Source: Echinicola jeungdonensis
GTDB lineage: Bacteria; Bacteroidota; Bacteroidia; Cytophagales; Cyclobacteriaceae
Direction: 5' to 3'
NCBI RefSeq assembly: GCF_030409905.1
Contig: NZ_JAUFQT010000001.1
Location: 952,001-1,016,000, forward strand
Length of the DNA stretch: 64,000 bases
A model generated the notes under the pieces. The model was not told the DNA's origin. It saw only the letters and a program-made list of their open reading frames with translations, and did no database searches. Below, piece by piece: positions 26,518 through 35,647 of this stretch (positions within the stretch are counted from its first letter, which is position 1; each line of letters opens with the position of its first letter). The position numbers and the translations under genes were made by a program.

Positions 26518-28368
26518 TTAATGGAATGGGTTTCTAACTAGTTTCGGATTAGCATCGATCAGGTTCTGGCCAATTAGAGAGTAGTAATTCCCTAATTGGA
26601 AAAATCTAGGAGCCCTAAACCTCGGCGCCACCATCTTTACAAAAACATACTGATCATCTCTTGGATCTCCTGGTCTGACTACCCTATAAGGGTAAAGGGC
26701 AAACATTACACTGCTGTCGTCCTGTTCACTTCCTGTCCATTCCTGATGGGCAATTCTCCATCTTTTATAATCCCAAACCACATGGTCTTCAAAAGCTAAC
26801 TCCACCCTTCTTTCATTTCTGATTCGATCCAAGGTAAGGGAAGTTAAGCTGTTTTCACCAAAACCTGCTCTCTCCCTTAAGGAATTGATATATTCTAAAG
26901 CTTCAGCTGTTTCACCCAATTCAAAAGCAGCTTCCGCAGCATTTAGGTATATTTCTCCTAATCTAAACCTTACCCACCAAACTTCACTGCCAATTCCACG
27001 GGTACTGGAACCTGCACTGTTGTCCACATATTTTCTCAAGTAAAATCCGGTATTGGAAACTTCTTGAATTGATCTATGGGGGCCAGCTGCAGCAGTCAGG
27101 ATTCCTCCATCCTCATATTCCGTATTAAGGCCATTGGATTCTACCACGTCATAGCTACTTCCATTCCAAACCATCACACCAGCTTGCATAAACACTTCCT
27201 GTCCTCTGAAGTTGGAACCAGGGGTTACCACTGTTCCAAATAGCCTTGCATCTTTATTTTCAAAGATGTCTTCTACATTATCATAATAGATAAAGTCAGA
27301 CCCGTCTGCAGTTCTAGTCACCAGTTCACCTGAGGAACCATCCAAATATTCAAAATCTTCAACCAGGTTCAACACTGGAGTAATGGCAGATGAACCCAGG
27401 TTATCTTCCCTTACTGATCTGGCAATATTGTCATAGGTAAATCCATGACGTTTATCCGCTTCAGTGGAGAAATCCTTAGCCCAGATCACTTCGGGGTTAT
27501 TGGATTTATTAATAAATAACTCATAGAAGTTAGCTCCCAGATCAGGGTTGTTATTATAAAGATCATAACCACCTTCCTGGATGATGGAACGGGATGCTTC
27601 CAGTGAGGCATTGAAATATTCATCAGCCCGACCAGCAGGAATCCCAACTTCTCCACCTGGTAAGGTGATAGGGGATGGCATGGCAGAATTATATTTAGCC
27701 AAGGAGGCTGCATATAACATTGCACGGCTTTTTAATGCCAATGCGGTAAACCTATTGGCACGAGTTTGACTACCGGCATTTCCAAGGGTTGGAATTATTG
27801 CATCAACTTCATCTGCAATAAAATCATAGACTTCAGCTTCCGTATTTCTAGGGAACTGAAGATCAGAAGGATCTCCATCAAAATCATAGATCAATTGCTC
27901 AGTGATGATTGGCACCCCCCCCATTCTTTTCACATGCTCAAAGTACACATATGCCCTAATAAATCTCAACTCACTAATGAACTGGGTCTTTTGGGCCTCT
28001 GGCAGGTTGGAAAGATTATTCAACTTGTCAATTGACAAATTGATATCCCGGATCAACCCGTAATCCCAAAGTCCCCAACGGCCAAAACTATAAGTCACCA
28101 GGTTATTTAAGAAATCGTTTCCAGAATATCCAGACCAGATGGCTTCATCATAAGCCGCAAAATCCGGCCATCCACCTGTAAGTGTGGTATGGGAAGGTAG
28201 CCTGTCATAAAAATTCGACAAAACTCCTGTTACCAGGCCGACATCATTCCAAACTTGATCATCCAAAAGGATATTAGGCGGCTCACGATCTAACCAATCG
28301 TCTTGGCATGATGAGATAACAAAACCGACTAGCAGTACCGCCAATATATTTATTTTCAATAGTTTCAT
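26518..28368 (-). CDS. susD: SusD/RagB-family glycan-binding outer-membrane lipoprotein
   Basis: A 616-residue SusD homologue with a lipoprotein signal (VISSCQDDWL, Cys21). The TPR-rich RagB/SusD fold is seen from about residue 90, and the C-terminal SusD domain shows LGEIYLNAAEAAFELG, EALEYINSLRERAG and RNERRVELAFEDHVVWDYKRW. It forms the lid of the SusC pore and binds the target oligosaccharide, here most likely arabinan fragments. It follows susC by 13 bp. Confidence 0.95.
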   Translation of the reverse strand: MKLLKINILAVLLVGFVISSCQDDWLDREPPNILLDDQVWNDVGLVTGVLSNFYDRLPSHTTLTGGWPDFAAYDEAIWSGYSGNDFLNNLVTYSFGRWGLWDYGLIRDINLSIDKLNNLSNLPEAQKTQFISELRFIRAYVYFEHVKRMGGVPIITEQLIYDFDGDPSDLQFPRNTEAEVYDFIADEVDAIIPTLGNAGSQTRANRFTALALKSRAMLYAASLAKYNSAMPSPITLPGGEVGIPAGRADEYFNASLEASRSIIQEGGYDLYNNNPDLGANFYELFINKSNNPEVIWAKDFSTEADKRHGFTYDNIARSVREDNLGSSAITPVLNLVEDFEYLDGSSGELVTRTADGSDFIYYDNVEDIFENKDARLFGTVVTPGSNFRGQEVFMQAGVMVWNGSSYDVVESNGLNTEYEDGGILTAAAGPHRSIQEVSNTGFYLRKYVDNSAGSSTRGIGSEVWWVRFRLGEIYLNAAEAAFELGETAEALEYINSLRERAGFGENSLTSLTLDRIRNERRVELAFEDHVVWDYKRWRIAHQEWTGSEQDDSSVMFALYPYRVVRPGDPRDDQYVFVKMVAPRFRAPRFFQLGNYYSLIGQNLIDANPKLVRNPFH

Positions 28369-28381
28369 TATTTCGGGGTTT

Positions 28382-31300
28382 TTATAGGGTTAGGCTAAAT
28401 CCAAAATTAAACAGACGTTGCTGAGGATAAACCAGACCATTGGCTGAACCAATTTCCGGATCAACACCAAACTCTTTGGTATTGTCAATGGAGAAAAGAT
28501 TAGTTCCATTAGCATATACCCTCAATGCATTGATTCCATACTTGTCAAGGAAAGAAGAAGGTACACGGTAACCAATTTCTAGATTCCTCAATCTCAGGTA
28601 TTTAACATTAGTCAACCAGAAATCATTATGTCTATAAAGGTGATCGGCTCCAAATCTTCGAATGGCGGGATAGGTACCAGCTACCCATTCACTATCTGGG
28701 TTATAAAGGTCTTCCCTGTGCCATCTGTCAGCAAACATAAATTCCGGGGAATTACCATTATTTTGGAATGGATATCTCAGCTCCCAGTTACGGGTAAAAG
28801 TCTGCATGGAGGCACCTGCAAAGCTGAAATACAATTCAAAACCCTTGTATTTAGCGGAACCGTTCAATCCAAAGCTGACATACGGGTTAGCTCCTTCAGC
28901 ATAACCAATTGGACGTTCATCCAGCCCATTGATTAATCCATCACCATTAACGTCTTCATAGATAAAATCTCCAGGAAGGACATTTCGATTGCCTAATCCA
29001 TCAATATTTACTGGGTAATTTTCAATTTGCTCTTCACTTTCAAATCTTCCGATGATATTATAACCCCAGTTGATATTGGCCCATCGGCCTTCCTGATCAA
29101 AACGATATTTATTCCAACTATTTCCGAATCTTGGCTTATAGCGATCAATGATTTTCAACCTTGAAATAGTACCATTGGCACTTACAGAAAAGTCTATGCC
29201 ACCAACTTTATCAGAGTAGGTCACAATACCTTCAACACCCCTATGAGCATCAGATTCAAGGTTTTCTGAAGGAAGGGAATAGCCTACCTCGGCAGGTAAA
29301 AGCACATCATATCTACCAGCAGGAAGCCCTGTTCGTTTTCTTTCAAAAACATCTCCTTGAACAAACAATTTATGGTCAAACAGGTAAGCGTCTAAACCAA
29401 TATTAAAGTTGGTATTGGTGATCCAAGACAAATTGGTAACTGGTAGTCCTCTAGGATCTACCCCTGCTACAAAGTCTCCATTTAATACAGAACTACCTCC
29501 AGCACCCGGGATAAAATTATACCCGGCATAATAGCTGAATGGAGCAACAATAAATTCATTATTGCCGATAAACCTGTCGTTCCCGGTTTGCCCATAAGAA
29601 ATCCTGAATTTCAAATCGGAAAGGACATTGCCCTTGATATTATCCATAAAAGGCTCATCGGTCACCTTCCATCCCAAAGAAACCCCTGGAAAGAAACCAA
29701 ACCGTTCGTCCGGTGGGAAAAGGAAAGAGCCATCATAACGACCCAATAATTCTACCAGGTATTTTTCCTTATAATCATAATTGATCTTGGCAAGATAACC
29801 TTCCCTTGCTTCTTCATAAATCTGATCAATTAATAAATCCTGGTCGGCAAAAGACATTAATGGGATATAATTATTAGGGGGGACGGTATGAACTACCATC
29901 CGGTGGGACTGTTGGTCCCACCGCTCATAACCAGCAATGGCAGACACATTGTGAGCTCCAAAATTTTTATTATAGTTAATTTGGAATTGCCCAACCCTAT
30001 CGACAATATTTTGCTTCCTACGCTCTCTCCAAGGGTTTTGGTTCCCCAATTCTGGTCTTGTGATATAGGAATCAGTAGCCTCATCATAGATATAAGCATC
30101 ATAGGTGTACTCAAAACCATTAAAGTCCAGGGTTGTATAGTTATAGGAATAGGTGCCTTTCATGGTTAAGCCATTATCAAAATCATAACTGGCATAAAAG
30201 TTACCTTTGATCGCTCTCCAATATTCATCAATATAACCTGTTATTTCCTTGGTGTAGGTTGCAGGATTCACATTGATATTATGAACATCCCCATTGACAT
30301 AATTGGGATTATCATTGGCATATGGTCTTTCGGTTGGCCACATGGTAAAGATACTCAAGAAGGGGTTAAAGTAATCATCCAGACCTGGAACCCCCACTTG
30401 CTCTCTCTTTTCAACCCTTCCACTTAACTGGGTACCTACAGTCAATCCTTCCGTCAATGTCATATCAATATTGGACTGGAAGTTGGTTCTTTGGAAGTTA
30501 TAATCCTCAATAAGCGCATCTTGGTTTAAATGGCTTAAGGAGAAATAGTATTTAGTATTTTCCGAACCACCTACAGCACTCCCATTTAAAGAATACTGAG
30601 GAACATTGGGCTTCATGATGAAGTCGTAATAATCAAAGCTTCTATACCCCGGCTCAGTTCCTTCCTGCCACTTTTGCAATTCATCCTGACTGATGCTTGG
30701 GGTTCCGCCTAGGTTCACCTCTGACTCTGCATTCGCCCTTAAAAATTGATAGGCATTGGCAGGTTGAGGGTAGCGGGTAAAGTTCTGCAAACCATAATAA
30801 CCAGAAAGGTTAATTTCTGCTTTTTGGTTGGCCTTACCTTTTTTGGTGGTCACCAAAACCACACCGTTGGCAGCCCTCATGCCGTATATAGCAGCAGAAG
30901 CATCTTTAAGTACCGTTATACTCTCGATATCTTGTTGTCCAAGATTATTAAACTGGCCCGCATCGGAAGGAATTCCATCAATTACAAATAAGGGTTGCCC
31001 CATGTTCCGGATTTGGATGGAGGCACTTGATCCTGGGCGAGCATCACCTTGACGTGCAGTCACACCTTGGATTTTACCTACAAGAGCTTCTGATGTAGTT
31101 ACCGATGGGGTTTTGATCAAGTCTTCAGATTCTATTTCACCAACAGCACCAGTAATGGTTCCTTTTTTCTGAACACCATAACCAACAACAACAACCTCTC
31201 CAAGATCACTCAAGTTTTCCCTCATGGTAATATTGAATGTTGTTTGATTTCCTACCGTTACCTCTTGGTCATCATAACCCAGGTAGGAAAACACCAAAAC

Positions 31301-31585
31301 ACTTTCACTGGAAGGCACAGTCAGGGAGAATTTCCCGTCCAAATCTGTAGCCACACCAGTAGTTGTCCCTTTTACCAAAACCGAAACACCTGGAATGGGA
31401 AATCCAGAATCATCCACCACAGTTCCAGAAACCTCTATTTCTACACTTGAAACGTGCCCTGCACTTAGATTTGAATTTTCGGATGGTTTTAAATGGGAGG
31501 AATTATGAGCAAAACCATGCTGTGACACCAATAAGCACCACATAAAAAACACAGCCATGCCCCTTTGTAAAGTTTTACATCTCAT
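28382..31585 (-). CDS. susC: SusC/RagA-family TonB-dependent outer-membrane transporter
   Basis: The start is placed at the ATG at 31585 (MRCKTLQRGM), giving a good signal peptide ending HGFA; an ATG 14 codons upstream is less likely. About 1067 residues: a CarboxypepD_reg-like domain (GTVVDDSGFPIPGVSVLVKG), the plug domain beginning near GDVVVVGYG-type sequence (EVVVVGYGVQKKGTITGAV), then the 22-strand barrel ending in the aromatic FNFGFSLTL. It imports oligosaccharides through the outer membrane powered by TonB. It is the first gene of the locus, and a 456-bp control region precedes it. Confidence 0.95.
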   Translation of the reverse strand: MRCKTLQRGMAVFFMWCLLVSQHGFAHNSSHLKPSENSNLSAGHVSSVEIEVSGTVVDDSGFPIPGVSVLVKGTTTGVATDLDGKFSLTVPSSESVLVFSYLGYDDQEVTVGNQTTFNITMRENLSDLGEVVVVGYGVQKKGTITGAVGEIESEDLIKTPSVTTSEALVGKIQGVTARQGDARPGSSASIQIRNMGQPLFVIDGIPSDAGQFNNLGQQDIESITVLKDASAAIYGMRAANGVVLVTTKKGKANQKAEINLSGYYGLQNFTRYPQPANAYQFLRANAESEVNLGGTPSISQDELQKWQEGTEPGYRSFDYYDFIMKPNVPQYSLNGSAVGGSENTKYYFSLSHLNQDALIEDYNFQRTNFQSNIDMTLTEGLTVGTQLSGRVEKREQVGVPGLDDYFNPFLSIFTMWPTERPYANDNPNYVNGDVHNINVNPATYTKEITGYIDEYWRAIKGNFYASYDFDNGLTMKGTYSYNYTTLDFNGFEYTYDAYIYDEATDSYITRPELGNQNPWRERRKQNIVDRVGQFQINYNKNFGAHNVSAIAGYERWDQQSHRMVVHTVPPNNYIPLMSFADQDLLIDQIYEEAREGYLAKINYDYKEKYLVELLGRYDGSFLFPPDERFGFFPGVSLGWKVTDEPFMDNIKGNVLSDLKFRISYGQTGNDRFIGNNEFIVAPFSYYAGYNFIPGAGGSSVLNGDFVAGVDPRGLPVTNLSWITNTNFNIGLDAYLFDHKLFVQGDVFERKRTGLPAGRYDVLLPAEVGYSLPSENLESDAHRGVEGIVTYSDKVGGIDFSVSANGTISRLKIIDRYKPRFGNSWNKYRFDQEGRWANINWGYNIIGRFESEEQIENYPVNIDGLGNRNVLPGDFIYEDVNGDGLINGLDERPIGYAEGANPYVSFGLNGSAKYKGFELYFSFAGASMQTFTRNWELRYPFQNNGNSPEFMFADRWHREDLYNPDSEWVAGTYPAIRRFGADHLYRHNDFWLTNVKYLRLRNLEIGYRVPSSFLDKYGINALRVYANGTNLFSIDNTKEFGVDPEIGSANGLVYPQQRLFNFGFSLTL

Positions 31586-31791
31586 AATAATGGGGTTTAT
31601 TATCAACAAATACTTCTTAATGAACAACTCACCAACCGGTAGATATCCGGTACCATAAATTACTAATAATCTTAATCTTACAAAACCAGGCGTAGGCCTT
31701 ATATCCTGCCTTATTCTTTCATTTCCTAGGAATTATTTTATCAAATGACAACCTAATATTAGAGAATAAAATTCAGACCCACAATTTTTAA

Positions 31792-31806
31792 GTGTCTTTA
31801 TTACAC
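31792..31806. promoter_or_regulatory. GTGT-N7-ACAC palindrome upstream of susC
   Basis: GTGT CTTTATT ACAC, both half-sites perfect and with the same 7-bp spacing as at 2347. It lies about 205 bp before the susC start, downstream of the best -7 match, so repression or a different start site is possible. Confidence 0.45.
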
Positions 31807-32008
31807 AAAAAATTTTCAAAATCAACTTTCGGCAGATTCAATAAAGAAACTTTATTTTAAATATACAAACATAAAGACCTATAATCGGATTTTTAATTTA
31901 AAATCACACTCATTAAAAAAATTTAATATTGAAAAAAATATTATTGAAAATAAGTGTCAAAAAACATCTTATAACAATGTAATCGATTGCCCTATTTAGC
32001 CAAAATGA

Positions 32009-32050
32009 AAAAAAACCACCCAATCCTCTACTTGTGGGACAGGGTGGTGA
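32009..32050 (-). terminator. Terminator of the M1 peptidase gene
   Basis: CCACCC / GGGTGG stem with loop, followed by eight T on the minus strand; 34 bp after the stop codon. Confidence 0.8.
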
Positions 32051-32083
32051 AAAATTTTAAAACAAATAGTTTAATACTTTATT

Positions 32084-34048
32084 TTAATTTTCCGTATAAA
32101 TAGCGGCTGGCCATTTGTCATTCGAGATATTAATATCCGGCAAAATTTTGTCAGGATCAATTTCAATCCCTACCACCTTCTTATCAGTTTCATACAAATG
32201 GTTCCATTCGTCTCCCCGTTGCCAAATTTCAACTGGCAAAGTAATTCTTTCCGAAGAACCATCCTCAAAAGTAATTTCCAGTAATACAGGCATGGGCACT
32301 CCTCCCTCATTAGAAAGAGCAATCAAATAATTTCCACCATATGGGTAAACGGCCGCTAAGGAAAGGTCAATATTTTCATTTCCGTAGAACCATCCTTGCC
32401 AGAACCAGGAAAGATTTTCACCAGCCACATTTTCTATATGGTTAAAAAAGTCTCTTGGCTGGGGATGTTTGTAAGCCCAGGTTTCGATATAACTCTTAAA
32501 GGCATTATCAAATCTTTCCTCACCAAGAACGTACTCCCTAAGCATAATTAGGCCTATTGCGGGCTTCATATAAGCAACCATACCCAAATTCCTGGTATCC
32601 ACCACGTCCGGATAGGTTTCTATCCCCTCTCTGGATTCATTCGTAAACCATTTCAAATACTTTCTGGTCTGGTGCAAATCAGACCCATATTCCCCCTCAT
32701 TAAATCTCAAAGAACTATAGTGATTAATAAATGTATTGAATCCTTCGTCCATCCATGGATAACGTCTTTCATTGGACCCAACGATCATCGGGAACCAGTT
32801 ATGGCCAAATTCATGGTCAGTTACCCCCCACAAGGATTCCCCCTTGCTTTCATAGCTGCAAAAATTCAAACCAGGATATTCCATCCCTCCAATATCTGCT
32901 GCTACATTTATAGCGGTTGGGTATGGGTATTCATACCACATTTCAGAATAATGCTCTACTGAGGCTTTGCTATATTCGGTAGAACGGGACCAAGCTTCTT
33001 CCCCATCACTCTCTTTAGGATAAACCGATTGGGCCATAATTTGTTTACCACTTGGCAAATCTATTTTTGCAGCATCCCAGATAAATGCTTTAGAAGACGC
33101 AAAAGCAACATCCCTTGCATTTTCTATATTAAAATGCCAAGTCAAATTTCCTTCTTGTTTAACCATTTTTGTGGAATCGGTTACTTCCTCAGGTTTTACT
33201 ATATAAACTGCTGTATCACTTTTTGATGCCTTATCCAACCTGTCTTGCTGAGTTCGGGTAAGGACATCAGATGGATTCTGAAGCTGCCCAGACCCTACCA
33301 CAATATGGTCATAAGGGGCTGTAATCTTATAATCAAAATTACCGTACTCAAGATAAAACTCCCCAGCTCCCAAATATGGCTCTACATTCCAGCCCTCCAC
33401 ATCATCAAAAACTGCCATTCGTGGATACCATTGGGCAAGGGCATAAATAACTCCATCTTCAACTTCTACCCTTCCCATTCTATCCATTCCTTTTATGGGG
33501 ATTTTGTATTCAAAACTCATTGAAATAGTTGCTTCCCCTCCATTGGCTGGAATCGGTTCCGCCATAAAGACCTGCATTCTTGTATCAGTAATCAGATATT
33601 TATCGGAAACATCTCCTCTTCTACCGACTTTAGCTGATACGTTGGACAAAGAATAACCACCATTTGTATCTCCACTGTAACGGTTTCCCTGAATAGGGGT
33701 AGTCAAAGTCCCTCTTGAGTTTTCCGTAAATCTATTTTGCTCCAATTGCAACCAAACGAAATTCAAAGCCTCGGGACTATTATTCGTATATTGGATGGTA
33801 ACATTCCCTACAATAGTATGATCCTCATCATTTAACGTGGCTTCAATCTGATAATCAGCTTTGTTTTGCCAATATTCCGGCCCGGGCTTACCCGATGCAG
33901 AACGAAATGAAGAGCCTTGCCGGTACATAAATTCATCAAAATCGCCCTGGTTATTGTTTTCTACATTTTGCGCATAAGTCAAGCTCCCAAAACAAAGGGC
34001 AACCAATAATAACAGTGATTTCTCTAAAGTATATTTCATAAGCTCCAT
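32084..34048 (-). CDS. Secreted M1-family metallopeptidase
   Basis: Zinc aminopeptidase of the M1 (gluzincin) family. Start chosen at the ATG at 34048 (MELMKYTLEK); a second ATG three codons later is preceded by GGAG and is equally possible. Signal peptide ends LTYAQ. Counting seven residues further upstream, the motifs are GGMEYPG (substrate anchoring, about 394-400), HEFGHNW (zinc His419, Glu420, His423) and the third ligand Glu442 in MDEGFN. It cleaves N-terminal residues from peptides in the periplasm or outside. Monocistronic, convergent with no sugar gene; unrelated to the arabinan locus. Confidence 0.9.
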   Translation of the reverse strand: MELMKYTLEKSLLLLVALCFGSLTYAQNVENNNQGDFDEFMYRQGSSFRSASGKPGPEYWQNKADYQIEATLNDEDHTIVGNVTIQYTNNSPEALNFVWLQLEQNRFTENSRGTLTTPIQGNRYSGDTNGGYSLSNVSAKVGRRGDVSDKYLITDTRMQVFMAEPIPANGGEATISMSFEYKIPIKGMDRMGRVEVEDGVIYALAQWYPRMAVFDDVEGWNVEPYLGAGEFYLEYGNFDYKITAPYDHIVVGSGQLQNPSDVLTRTQQDRLDKASKSDTAVYIVKPEEVTDSTKMVKQEGNLTWHFNIENARDVAFASSKAFIWDAAKIDLPSGKQIMAQSVYPKESDGEEAWSRSTEYSKASVEHYSEMWYEYPYPTAINVAADIGGMEYPGLNFCSYESKGESLWGVTDHEFGHNWFPMIVGSNERRYPWMDEGFNTFINHYSSLRFNEGEYGSDLHQTRKYLKWFTNESREGIETYPDVVDTRNLGMVAYMKPAIGLIMLREYVLGEERFDNAFKSYIETWAYKHPQPRDFFNHIENVAGENLSWFWQGWFYGNENIDLSLAAVYPYGGNYLIALSNEGGVPMPVLLEITFEDGSSERITLPVEIWQRGDEWNHLYETDKKVVGIEIDPDKILPDINISNDKWPAAIYTEN

Positions 34049-34069
34049 TTTTAAATAATATTCTTGCAA

Positions 34070-34465
34070 TATTACATAAAGATTAATGAAGGGAAAACTG
34101 ATTTATTTTAACGGTAATGGGCATTTGCGCGTTTTATTTTAAACCTAGATTTATTTTTGTTCACAAGGCAGCCTAAGGCGAAGACACCTTACCTAATTGG
34201 TATCAGAAAAACAGTTAAAAATTCATTTACCTGATTTTTCAACAATAAGAGAACAACCTCCCAAATTTGTTTCACTCAATTTCCTGACACCATTGTTTTC
34301 AATTGAACTAAATTATTCATAATAAAACATCTGATAATATTTTCTCTCCTTTTTTTAAACTTTAATTTTGCACCCTTTGTTAAAGCTGAGAACAAACCTT
34401 CAAAATGCGAAAAAAATTGTTTTGGTATGATTTGTGCCGTGGTAGAATAATAAAAGAATAAAGCC
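34070..34465. other. Intergenic, no gene seen
   Basis: About 400 bp between divergent genes. It must carry promoters for both sides, but I see no clear -33/-7 pair, RNA gene or repeat. The frame at 34276-34476 on the minus strand has no start context or recognisable sequence. Confidence 0.4.
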
Positions 34466-34930
34466 TTGATAAACATCCTGTTTCACACCTTTTTGTTGAG
34501 TATTTCCCCATTTGGGGAATCCCGGGTTGGCATACCTTATGGCATCATCAACGGGTTACAACCTGGCACAGCATTCATTGTGGGGTTGTGCTCCAACTTA
34601 TTGGTATTCCCACTATTACTTTTTCTGATTGATAATTTTGATGCCAGGCTCTGGAAATTCAAACCCTACAAGCATCAATCTATAAAGTTGATGCGAAGAG
34701 CAAAAAATGGTGTAGGAAAAAAAATCCAAAAATACGGCTTTTGGGGCCTAATGGTATTCGTCATGATCCCCCTTCCTTTCACTGGGGTTTACATGGGTAC
34801 CATTGCCGCCTATATCTTTAAATTACCCAGAAAAGAATCTTTTGTAGCCATTAGTATAGGAGCTGTTATTTCTTGCATCATCCTAGCATTAGGTTCCCAT
34901 TTCGGAAAAATTGGGGCTTCATTAATTTAA
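34466..34930 (+). CDS. Small multidrug export family (COG2426) membrane protein
   Basis: A 154-residue membrane protein with the family opening SPFGESRVGIPYGIINGLQPGTAF, then MIPLPFTGVYMGTIAAYIF and a last helix rich in Gly/Ser. Four or so hydrophobic segments are seen. The only start that keeps the first helix is TTG at 34466; no ATG lies in frame before the conserved ESR motif. The family name is historical; transport of drugs is not established for most members and the substrate is unknown. Confidence 0.78.
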   Translation: MINILFHTFLLSISPFGESRVGIPYGIINGLQPGTAFIVGLCSNLLVFPLLLFLIDNFDARLWKFKPYKHQSIKLMRRAKNGVGKKIQKYGFWGLMVFVMIPLPFTGVYMGTIAAYIFKLPRKESFVAISIGAVISCIILALGSHFGKIGASLI

Positions 34931-35112
34931 GTAAGAGAAAAATATTTGTAAAAAGGATAACACACAAGGTCTTGATTTGTGGTCAGGACTTTTTTTGTAA
35001 AAATTTAGTTCCTTTGTCCCAATGGATTCCTCTTGGGCTTCACGAATCTTTTTTCTTGGGACCGGCGTACCAAAGACCCTTCCCGGTGTATCGGGATCAG
35101 ATGCCCCAACCC

Positions 35113-35379
35113 TTATTTATTCCATCCATTTTTGATTATAGAATCAATGGTTTTTCTGGATTTTTGGGTTTTAATGAATTTTTCAATTTTTATCGCTTCC
35201 GTTCTATTAAGGCATTTGATTTTACACCTTAGTTCCCAGGCTATTCCCCGTTTAGTCTATATTTTATTGCTTTTTGGATTGTTATGGTAATTCAATCTGT
35301 TTTCTAAATTTTGAGTTTTCCCAACATAAAATTTATCGATTTTAGAGGAGTAGAGAATGTAAACAAAAAAATTATCCAT
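35113..35379 (-). pseudogene. GIY-YIG nuclease gene broken by an in-frame TAG
   Basis: Minus strand, ATG at 35379. The first 40 codons (MDNFFVYILYSSKIDKFYVG then KTQNLENRLNYHNNPKSNKI) carry the GIY-YIG motif as YIL...YVG. A TAG at 35257-35259 interrupts the frame, and the same frame continues with 47 codons (TKRGIAWELRCKIKCLNRTE...) to TAA at 35113, which is the normal second half of this family, where a Trp codon TGG usually follows KI. So a single TGG-to-TAG change explains the break. It sits 50 bp downstream of tRNA-Asn and its terminator, the same layout as the GIY-YIG genes behind tRNA-Val at 42.7 kb. Confidence 0.8.
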
Positions 35380-35395
35380 AATGACTAGTCCTGTA

Positions 35396-35427
35396 AAAAG
35401 AAAAGCCCTGCATTTCTGCAAGGCTTT
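35396..35427 (-). terminator. Terminator of tRNA-Asn
   Basis: AAAGCC...TGCA / TGCA...GGCTTT stem right after the tRNA, with a T-rich tail on the minus strand. Confidence 0.75.
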
Positions 35428-35429
35428 TT

Positions 35430-35503
35430 GCTCCTCCTCTTGGGCTCGAACCAAGGACCCTCTGATTAACAGTCAGATGCTCTAACCAACTGAGCTAAGG
35501 AGG
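35430..35503 (-). tRNA. tRNA-Asn (GUU)
   Basis: Minus strand. Acceptor TCCTCCT/AGGAGGA, D arm TAGCTCAGTTGGTTAGAGC, anticodon stem-loop TCTGA-CTGTTAA-TCAGA giving GUU, T arm with GGTTCGAGCC. CCA is not encoded. Confidence 0.95.
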
Positions 35504-35543
35504 AATTTTGTTGTCTGCGTTAATCCGTTTGTTTAACGTGATG

Positions 35544-35575
35544 CAAACATAGCAGGTTGTTTATTTTTTTCCAAA
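35544..35575 (-). promoter_or_regulatory. Promoter of tRNA-Asn
   Basis: Minus strand TTTG (35572-35575), 20-bp spacer, TATGTTTG (35544-35551): Bacteroidota -33/-7 promoter placed about 40 bp before the tRNA. Confidence 0.65.
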
Positions 35576-35647
35576 TGGTTGCCAGAAAAAATATTATATT
35601 TTTCGCCTTTAAATGCTTTGAGGGCTCGATTTCAGAGAGTTAAATTT

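Larger units (their letters stand above)
31586..32083. promoter_or_regulatory. Control region upstream of susC
   Basis: An AT-rich stretch with no gene. It contains a perfect-spacing palindrome at 31792-31806, a weaker GTGT/ACAT site at 31954-31968, a minus-strand -7 element TATGTTTG (31866-31873) without an obvious -33 box, and the terminator of the upstream M1 peptidase gene (32009-32050). Confidence 0.5.
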
